A stretch of 5,176 bases of DNA, taken from assembly GCA_050011095.1 (NCBI GenBank), contig JBEKJU010000406.1:1-5176 (forward strand). The letters are read 5' to 3'. Below the pieces are notes generated by a model that saw only the letters and a program-made list of their open reading frames with translations, was not told where the DNA came from and searched no databases. Source of the DNA: JBEKJU01 sp050011095. GTDB lineage: Bacteria; Desulfobacterota; Syntrophorhabdia; Syntrophorhabdales; WCHB1-27. Made by a program: the position numbers and the translations under genes. Every line of letters begins with the position of its first letter. Position 1 is the first letter of the stretch. Below are positions 1 through 5,176 of the stretch, piece by piece.

Positions 1-1209
1 GGGGGCATCGACCTCTTCATGGGAGGCTTTTCCTTTTTGAACGTGAATTACCTCGTGCAGAAATTTGAGAAGATTCTGCAGGCCGCCCCGGCCATGGCCT
101 TCGACCTGGCCCTGAGCACGCTCTGCCAGCAGTGCTCTAACATTATGAAAGGCCTCGAGGCGCTCGCGAACGATCTCAACCACCTCCAGATGAACGAGTG
201 CCACGACGCGAAGGTGCTCGCGGCGCAGATCGTCTCGCCCTTCACGGACAATCCGAAGATCGAGGCCGAGGCGCAGCAGAACTACTCCCTCGTGACGGGG
301 ATACAGAACATGTACACCGATATCCAGAAGCAGGTCCTTTCGAACAACGGGCAGCCCACTCTATCCAACGAATCGGGGATGTATAGCGGCTGCCCCGCCG
401 ATATCGTCAACCTCTTCATGACTCAGGGGCAGAGCGTCTTCTCCGCCGTGGCCGCGAATAGGGGAATACCCACAAGCCACGTCGAGCTTGTGAGGGGTCT
501 TATTGGTGATCTCCAGTTCGATCCCATTACGGACTCGTCGGGCAACACGACCTTTCACTTGACGCAGGTGATCCCCTGCCAGGAGAATAGCGCCTATGGG
601 CTCGACAGCCTATTGGACGGCAGCGCCTACGCGAGGCCCTTGTCGGCCCCGGACGCCACGTGCGTCCCCATTTCGGACACCAACGCCAACCTGACCCAGT
701 GGGCCCAGAACCGCGTCGACAGCGTTTACCAGAACCTCCTCACCCAGGGGACGCTCTCAAGCGACGACCAGGCCTTCATCAACACGGTCCCCCTCGTCTA
801 TCACAACCTGCTTTACGCGGTCGCCACGAAGCAGGGGCCGGAGGTAGAGTTCGATCTCGCCCAGTTCGCGGCGAGGGCCTATGCCCTATCCCTCGTCAAA
901 GACTTATATACGGAAGCGATGTACAACATCCGTCTCGCCCAGACGGCCCTGAAAAAACAGGCCAACAGCCCCAAGTCGGACTGCCAGATCTCGTCCATAA
1001 CGCTCGATGCGGGGTATCTCAAGGATCTCGACAGCCGCATCAGGCAGATAGTCTCCATCCTTCAGGAGGACTACAAGAAGTACCTCGCGGAGCATGAGGC
1101 CCTCTTCGCGGTGAGCCAGCGCTACGCCGATTTCATGAGCTTGTCCCGGGACAAGCTCTCCAAGTCATACTCGAAGAGCTTCGTGAACCGCGTGCTCGGC
1201 AAGATGTAG
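1..1209 (+). CDS. traH: TraH-like conjugal transfer protein, 5' end cut by window edge
   Basis: This matches the TraH family of F-type type IV secretion systems, a periplasmic/outer-membrane-associated pilus-assembly and mating-pair-formation protein. An ATG lies at 19, but the frame is open to base 1 and reads GGIDLF directly before MGGFSF. That is the family's conserved N-terminal segment, so the real start and signal peptide lie upstream and residue 19 is an internal Met. Counting from that Met, the protein has 396 residues; F TraH is about 458, so roughly 60 are missing. Seven cysteines are visible (36, 39, 61, 125, 187, 215, 322). They include the CQQC motif followed by NIMKGLEAL and then a Cys after an Asn-Glu pair, a typical TraH pattern that suggests disulfide bonding in the periplasm. 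Residues about 332-385 are charged and heptad-like, probably a C-terminal coiled coil. The stop is TAG at 1207-1209. It lies 40 bases before traG and is probably cotranscribed with it. Family call from recalled motifs, not from a search. Confidence 0.9.
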   Translation, partial: GGIDLFMGGFSFLNVNYLVQKFEKILQAAPAMAFDLALSTLCQQCSNIMKGLEALANDLNHLQMNECHDAKVLAAQIVSPFTDNPKIEAEAQQNYSLVTGIQNMYTDIQKQVLSNNGQPTLSNESGMYSGCPADIVNLFMTQGQSVFSAVAANRGIPTSHVELVRGLIGDLQFDPITDSSGNTTFHLTQVIPCQENSAYGLDSLLDGSAYARPLSAPDATCVPISDTNANLTQWAQNRVDSVYQNLLTQGTLSSDDQAFINTVPLVYHNLLYAVATKQGPEVEFDLAQFAARAYALSLVKDLYTEAMYNIRLAQTALKKQANSPKSDCQISSITLDAGYLKDLDSRIRQIVSILQEDYKKYLAEHEALFAVSQRYADFMSLSRDKLSKSYSKSFVNRVLGKM

Positions 1210-1211
1210 CG

Positions 1212-1253
1212 ATGAAGAGCGTACTTTTTCCGGATTCCGTGGTGACCCCGTGA
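1212..1253 (+). CDS. Possible 13-codon leader ORF coupling traH to traG
   Basis: An ATG sits two bases after the traH stop codon. It opens a 13-codon frame (MKSVLFPDSVVTP) whose TGA overlaps the GTG start of traG in a GTGA tetranucleotide. The seen arrangement, stop-ATG then TGA/GTG, is the kind that lets terminating ribosomes restart. There is no strong Shine-Dalgarno sequence before this ATG. It may only pass ribosomes along, or may be chance: a 13-codon ORF in a gap is unremarkable by itself. Confidence 0.2.
   Translation: MKSVLFPDSVVTP
1241..1245 (+). promoter_or_regulatory. Weak ribosome binding site deciding the GTG start of traG
   Basis: GGTGA is complementary to the 3' end of 16S rRNA and stands four bases before the GTG at 1250. 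No AGGAG-type site is present. This supports GTG 1250 as the start, together with the signal peptide that begins there. Confidence 0.4.
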
Positions 1254-2791
1254 AAAGACTTCTCGCCGTCCTTTGCTTCCTCACGGTTTCCCTGGCAGCC
1301 AAAGCGGCCTTCGCCCTGGATATGGAGTACTATACCTACGGCGGCTTCGAGCAGATCGTCGGCGCTTTCAGCAAGATAGCGCTCATCTTCTCGGACAGCG
1401 GGTTCAAGGCAGCCATCTTCGTCGCCATGGTGATAGGCATCCTCTTCGGAGGCATCGCTCTGGTCATGAGGGCGGTGGGAGGGAGGTTCTCGACTTTATC
1501 ATGGGGGATCCCCCTCATGGCAGGCTATCTGGTCTACGCCGCCATGATCGTCCCCCAGGGGAATCTCTATATCTATGATCCCGTGGCCAACAGAAACCAG
1601 GCGGTGGGGGGCATACCGGACGGGATCGTCTTCGTCGCGGGCACGATGAATACTATCGAGCGGTTCGTGGTAGATACCATCTATACCACCTCGACCGACC
1701 CCATGTCGTACCAGAACGACGCGGGAGGCAGGGCATTCAACCTCATGTACGACATGGCCCAGGCAGGGGGGATCCAGGTGGACGCTGACATCGCGGCCTC
1801 CCTCAAGCAGTATACCAACGACTGTGTCCTCTTCGAGCTCCAGAGGCCCGGAACAACCCTCACCGTCAACAGCCTGGCAACGAGCACTGACTCCACGACG
1901 CAGTACTCCCTGGCGGCGAGCCCTTCCGTCTACACCGTGGAGTACCCGGGGGATACCACCGCCTCCTGCCAGGCCGCCTGGAACGTTCTCACTGCGCAGC
2001 TCATGGGCGGCACGATGTTCACCAATGCCATCAAGGACGCCTGTTCAAGCGCCGGCTATGACGCGACGAACGCCCAGGAGTTGACCCAGTGCACGGATAC
2101 CCTCGCGGGGGTGGTCAACACCCTCGCCGGGGGGACAGGCTACGCCGCATCAGACGTCTTCAAGCAGATGCTCATCGGCCAGACCATGAACGAGGTGCTC
2201 CTCGACAATAGCCCCAGCCTCGCCATGAGGGTCCTCGCGAACAGGAACACGGGCTCGTCCCTGATAGGAGCGGGCATGGCCGCGAACGAATGGCTCCCCG
2301 TCTTCAAGGCGGTGATGACGGCCGTGGGCCTGACGCTCATCCCCTTTCTCGTGATCTTCCTTCCTACCCCGTTGGCAAAGAAGGCGCTCTATCTCATATG
2401 CGGGATCTTCGTCTATATCACCGCATGGGGCGTGATCGACGCGATTATCCACTCCATGGCCATGGACTACCACCCTTTCCGGCATCATCACCCAGGGCCA
2501 GCTCGGCATGCTCAGCCTCAACTTCTTCTCCACGGGCCCTGCCCAGGTGCTTGCCGTGATGGGCGGCATGCGCTGGGGTGGAATGATGCTAGCCGGGGCC
2601 GTCTCGGCGGCATTTGTCGGCGCGGGAGGCTCAGCCTTGGGGCACATGATGGGTTCGGCGACCGGCATTGCCCAGCACGCGGGAAACGCCGCGGGCATGA
2701 CCGTGGGGACCCCGGAGGGGCTTGCAAGGCAGCTCAACGCTACGGAGACGGCGCCCGTGACGATCGCGAACGCAGCCAAGTTCCGCTATGA
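1250..2791 (+). pseudogene. traG: TraG-like mating-pair stabilisation protein, N-terminal half, frameshifted
   Basis: This is the N-terminal membrane half of a TraG-like protein, the inner-membrane component of F-type conjugation that stabilises mating pairs. The GTG start gives a good signal sequence: basic MKRLL, a hydrophobic core, and AFA before LD near residue 23. A segment starting MEYYTYGGFEQI follows, typical of the TraG N-terminal domain. Hydrophobic membrane segments are seen at about 53-73, 84-101, 352-371 and 378-400. Between the second and third lies a roughly 250-residue soluble loop containing Cys192, Cys240, Cys265 and Cys281. Homology-like sequence ends at Tyr407 (base 2470). 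After that the frame yields a His-, Arg- and Pro-rich tail of about 105 residues, while the natural continuation is found one frame later. The tail is therefore an artefact of the frame break. It could be a real mutation or a sequencing or assembly error. Family confidence is high; intactness in the cell is unknown. Confidence 0.85.
2471..2480 (+). other. Site of +1 frame break inside traG
   Basis: Upstream, frame 2 reads ITAWGVIDAIIHSMAMDY up to 2470. Downstream, frame 3 reads TLSGIITQGQLGM from 2472. Skipping one base in CACCCTTTCC joins them into a continuous, sensible TraG membrane region. Frame 3 has a TGA at 2433-2435, so the crossover must lie after that. The stretch has short C and T runs, where a one-base insertion (or two-base deletion) is easily made or miscalled. 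No obvious programmed-shift element is seen. Confidence 0.8.
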
Positions 2792-4523
2792 GGACAGGGT
2801 CAACGCGGGTATGGCGCAGAAGTTCGGCACCACGGAATCGGGCATGGAAATGGTCGGCGCGTTCGGGGCCGGAGGCGCAACAGCCGTCTACCGACAGATG
2901 AACACGGGCAAGGCCGTGAGGTTCGGCGCAGGAGGCGCGGCGGCGGAGAACATGGGCCTGACCTCGGCGTATTCTGCGAATACCTTCGGGGCAGGCGCGC
3001 AACTCGATGAGGCGTCGAACCTGCAGACCATGTTCGGCGGCGACGCGCACTCTCTCGCGAACACGAGGACGGCACCGCAACAGGCTTTCAACGACACAGC
3101 CGCGGCGAGGGGAATGAAGCCGGAGGATCTCGCCCATTCAATCGCCACCAAGGATGTCGTGGCGAACGCCGATACGATCATGAAATATGCCCAGGCCCGG
3201 GGCGGCATCAGTCCCCATCAGGCAGCGGGGGAGCTCGGGGAGATAGCAGCGAGTCAGAATTATGTCAATGCGGCGTCTTACGATAAGGCAAGAGGACTTA
3301 CCGGCGAAGAGGGACAGATCAGGACGAGGACCAACGAGAACCTCAATGAAGCGGCTAAGTTCGCGGTGTTCTCGAAGTTCGCGCAGGGCCTGGGACTCGC
3401 CAAGGACGATAACGACTTCAAGTCCATGTACGATTACCACAAGATGCACCACGGCGAGGATTCTCTTACGCTGAGCAATCAGGGGGCTGTTAATCTGCTG
3501 AATCAGCGCATGAAGGACATGGGTTATTCCACGCGTTTCAAAGCAGGCGACAGGATCAGGATGAATTTCGATGAGCAGGGGAACGTGGTATCTGCCTTTG
3601 CGGTCAGAGGCGCGAGCAGGGAAAGCAGCGACATCACCTCCGAGATAAAGGGATACGAATCGAATTACCTGAACGTGAGCCGGCAGACCACGGGCTTCAG
3701 GGGCGAGCACGGATTTATGGATAACTCATACAACTACAAGAGGACGATGGGCACGGGCTCGGTCGAGATGGGCAGAGATAAGGAAGGGAAGCCCATTTAC
3801 GGTGCTGGCTTCAGGGAGGCCTATTTCGACAAGAAAACCGGAGAGCTTGCGGCAGAGACCTGGACAAACAAGAGGACGGGGCAATTCACCGGAGTCGAGT
3901 ACATAGACACCGGGAGAAAGGACCCCGAGACCGGCAGGTCGATCAAAGCACCTCAATGGGTCACCGGCACGATGGAGCTGGACAAGGGCGGGTCCTATGT
4001 CGTCAAGGATTTTAGGTCCCTGAGCAACCAGGAAGTGGTGAGAGGTGATGGAAAGTTCGCCTCGGAAATGAAAGTCGATGCGGGCAGCGGCCTCAGGCTC
4101 TATGAAGTAGGCAGGGGAGGCCAGGACATGGCGAAGGTGAATAAGCTCGTGCTGGACGAGCAGTCCGAGGCGAGGTTCACGATTGCTGGCGGCGTTCTTA
4201 CTGATGACAAATCGCAGGTTACTGCTAATCAGGAAAGAATTCTCTGGGCAGGAGCAGGACTGGAGAAGGGTGTAGACATGGCCGCGCAAGCCAGACAATT
4301 TCGATCGGTGTTCCAGAGTTCGGGAAGCACTGAACCGGCTCTCGGAGGAAGTCCTAGCTCCAAGGATATGAAAGAATTTGACGAGTACTTCAGGAGGATG
4401 AACGAAGTGCGGAATCAAAAGACGGCTCATAGCGCAGGGAACTACGGGGCGACGCTACCATCGCCGGCAAAACCGAAGGTCGCTCTGAGGCCAAAGTCCG
4501 TAGAAACAAGATATCCGGATTGA
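2472..4523 (+). pseudogene. traG: TraG-like protein, C-terminal half, in the shifted frame
   Basis: This continues the traG gene in the next frame. The first ATG in the frame is at 2508, giving 671 residues, but family-like sequence already begins at 2472 and no Shine-Dalgarno sequence precedes 2508, so that ATG is probably internal. Residues 14-45 (from the 2508 Met) are Gly/Ala/Met-rich and hydrophobic, a likely last membrane segment containing GGMRWGGMMLAGAV. After this come a Gly/Ala-rich stretch with three FGAG motifs (119, 139, 160), a mostly helical Ala-rich part to about 300, and a beta-rich part (about 340-540) with three x-x-TG turns (DKKTGE, NKRTGQ, DPETGR). A charged, probably disordered tail ends it. 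In F the TraG C-terminal region is periplasmic and is recognised by the entry-exclusion protein TraS; a similar role here is inference. The joined protein would be about 1090 residues, longer than F TraG (938). No stop occurs over 2 kb, so decay is recent or absent. G+C falls after about 4200. Confidence 0.82.
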
Positions 4524-4535
4524 AGAAGCAAATAA

Positions 4536-4540
4536 AGGAG
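4536..4540 (+). promoter_or_regulatory. Ribosome binding site of the 109-residue gene
   Basis: AGGAG lies five bases before the ATG at 4546, within AAATAAAGGAG. It is the strongest Shine-Dalgarno sequence noted in the window and fixes the start of the following gene. Confidence 0.75.
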
Positions 4541-4545
4541 ATCGG

Positions 4546-4875
4546 ATGGAACTTGTTCATAATTGCCTCAGAGTGGAGGGCGGCATCGTTGTCCCCATAT
4601 ACAATGTGGAGTCGGAAACTGTGAAACGGTTGTCAGGAAGCAGTGTGCTTATTTCTGTAAAGAGCTACGGGCTCGAGGTGCGCGTCGATGACATCGTTGT
4701 TCCCATCCCGGAGTTCATGCTGGAGTTTATAATCGACAATAACACCATTACCCTTTACAGGGCGAACAATCAAGAATACTTGTGGGAGCCGCTTCTCTCG
4801 ATCGAGGTCCCTAGAGATGATCTCATAGAAGCGAGGGGCGCCTACAAGTTCGTTCAAAGCGCGAATTCAGGGTAA
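4546..4875 (+). CDS. Uncharacterised 109-residue protein in the traS position
   Basis: I do not recognise this protein. The ATG has a well-placed AGGAG and lies 22 bases after the traG stop, so it is very likely cotranscribed with traG. The 109 residues show no signal peptide and no membrane segment. Alternating hydrophobic residues, as in SVLISVKSYGLEVRVDDIVV and NTITLYRA, suggest a small beta-sheet protein, probably cytoplasmic, acidic overall, with a single Cys at residue 7. Its position directly after traG is where F plasmid has traS, the entry-exclusion gene. TraS, however, is a hydrophobic inner-membrane protein, which this is not. G+C is about 48-52% in the lines counted, against about two thirds in traH, which fits accessory DNA gained later. 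It could be a transfer accessory or an unrelated cargo gene. That it is a real gene is fairly sure; its function is unknown. Confidence 0.75.
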   Translation: MELVHNCLRVEGGIVVPIYNVESETVKRLSGSSVLISVKSYGLEVRVDDIVVPIPEFMLEFIIDNNTITLYRANNQEYLWEPLLSIEVPRDDLIEARGAYKFVQSANSG

Positions 4876-4906
4876 AATAAAGCGGTGGAGACGGCGGTCC
4901 AAGAGT

Positions 4907-4933
4907 GAGAACCGGACTATTCGCCCGTTTCTC
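4907..4933. terminator. Weak hairpin between convergent genes
   Basis: GAGAACCGG (4907-4915) and CCGTTTCTC (4925-4933) form a nine-base inverted repeat with one mismatch around a nine-base loop. It lies between the stop of the 109-residue gene and the end of the minus-strand gene, overlapping the latter's stop. No T-run follows on either side, so terminator function is doubtful. Confidence 0.2.
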
Positions 4934-5176
4934 GGTGCCAGACGTTGCATTTTAGGCGTCTCCAGGCCGGGTTCGTTACTATATTCATCGACGCATCATC
5001 GTGATAACGGCCTTCCAGTTCGCCAGAAACCCGCAACACCACAACGAGCTCGCCCGTAAACAACAAGCTCAAGATTCCAAAGACGGCACCCAGATTTATC
5101 GAAAAAAGGTTCTCCATGTTGTATCGAAGGAGAAGAACCATTACGATGCTGAGAAGAACAACAGTCACCAAAAACG
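4917..5176 (-). CDS. Partial small membrane protein, convergent, start beyond right edge
   Basis: This minus-strand frame ends with TAG (4919-4917) and is open to the right edge. A TTG at 5171 or GTG at 5168 could start it, but no ribosome binding site can be seen and the gene may well continue beyond the window. At least 84 residues are encoded. Two hydrophobic segments are clear: one with VTVVLLSIVMVLLL at the start, and one at about residues 27-47 with GAVFGILSLLFTG. A polar, basic C-terminal tail rich in Arg, His and Asn, with two Trp, follows. This looks like a hairpin inner-membrane protein. It faces the transfer genes, so it is outside their operon. G+C is lower than in the tra genes (about 40-48% in the two lines counted near the edge). 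I do not recognise a family. An entry-exclusion or other plasmid membrane function can only be guessed. It could be chance, but the two-helix pattern argues for a real gene. Confidence 0.5.
   Translation of the reverse strand, partial: FLVTVVLLSIVMVLLLRYNMENLFSINLGAVFGILSLLFTGELVVVLRVSGELEGRYHDDASMNIVTNPAWRRLKCNVWHRETGE

Noticed and set aside
124..137. CQQC in TraH as a thioredoxin-like active site
   Set aside because: There is no thioredoxin fold around it; a CxxC at this place is a known feature of TraH and fits structural disulfides.
660..1097. Plus-strand frame of 145 codons inside traH
   Set aside because: Arg/Pro/His/Gly-rich out-of-frame reading of traH, whose own frame carries the family motifs.
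2471..2480. Programmed +1 frameshift
   Set aside because: No stop codon in the slippage site, no internal Shine-Dalgarno-like stimulator, and no good re-pairing of the CCT codon on CTT. A mutation or base-call error is simpler.
2508..2510. ATG at 2508 as the true start of a separate gene
   Set aside because: No Shine-Dalgarno sequence precedes it, TraG-like sequence continues upstream in the same frame to 2472, and it would begin inside a membrane region.
2150..2779. Minus-strand open frame of 209 codons opposite traG
   Set aside because: Lies wholly opposite the well-supported traG coding frames; low-complexity, Pro/Arg/Ala-rich translation; typical antisense shadow in GC-rich DNA.
2480..2791. 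His-, Pro- and Arg-rich tail (FRHHHPGP and onward) as a metal-binding domain
   Set aside because: It is the wrong-frame reading after the frame break; the next frame gives natural TraG sequence over the same bases.
2631..3137. Minus-strand open frame of 168 codons
   Set aside because: Arg- and Cys-rich translation without recognisable motifs, opposite traG; antisense shadow.
3138..3710. Minus-strand open frame of 190 codons
   Set aside because: Opposite the conserved-looking traG frame with no ribosome binding site or neighbour logic; antisense shadow.
3726..4430. Minus-strand open frame of 234 codons, the longest antisense frame
   Set aside because: Length alone is tempting, but it is fully antisense to traG and its composition follows traG codon bias. 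No domain is seen.
4633..4857. Minus-strand frame of 74 codons opposite the 109-residue gene
   Set aside because: The plus-strand gene has a clear ribosome binding site and operon position; the antisense frame has neither.

Overview
The window carries part of a conjugative transfer (tra) region encoding an F-type type IV secretion system: a traH-like gene cut by the left edge, followed by a traG-like gene on the same strand. In F-type systems TraH belongs to the mating-pair-formation machinery and TraG to mating-pair stabilisation. traH-traG in that order is the usual arrangement of F-like operons, so the DNA most likely belongs to a conjugative plasmid or an integrative conjugative element. 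The core genes are GC-rich (about two thirds G+C in lines I counted) and use AGG/AGA arginine codons often. That suggests a GC-rich Gram-negative host, perhaps a delta-proteobacterium-like or related lineage. The host call is weak; the system call is strong.

Layout: 1-1209 is traH, whose reading frame is open to the left edge and lacks its signal-peptide end. 1210-1249 is a 40-base gap holding a possible 13-codon leader ORF that overlaps the next start codon. From 1250 (GTG) to 4523 runs traG, about 1090 codons in all, interrupted by one +1 frame change at about 2471-2480. As the sequence stands, the N-terminal membrane half (1250 to about 2470) runs into about 100 out-of-frame residues and stops at 2791. 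The C-terminal half continues intact in the next frame to 4523. Then 4546-4875 is an uncharacterised 109-residue gene with a good ribosome binding site, in the place where F plasmid carries the entry-exclusion gene traS. From 4917 to the right edge a convergent minus-strand frame encodes the C-terminal part of a small predicted membrane protein. A weak hairpin lies between the two.

Base composition falls from about 65-68% G+C in traH and mid traG to about 48-53% from roughly position 4200 onward, through the 109-residue gene, and to about 40% near the right edge. The conserved transfer core therefore seems to give way to more variable cargo inside the 3' end of traG. No RNA genes, CRISPR arrays, insertion sequences or origins were seen. 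The points most worth a second look are the traG frame break, the unknown gene in the traS position, and the convergent membrane-protein gene.
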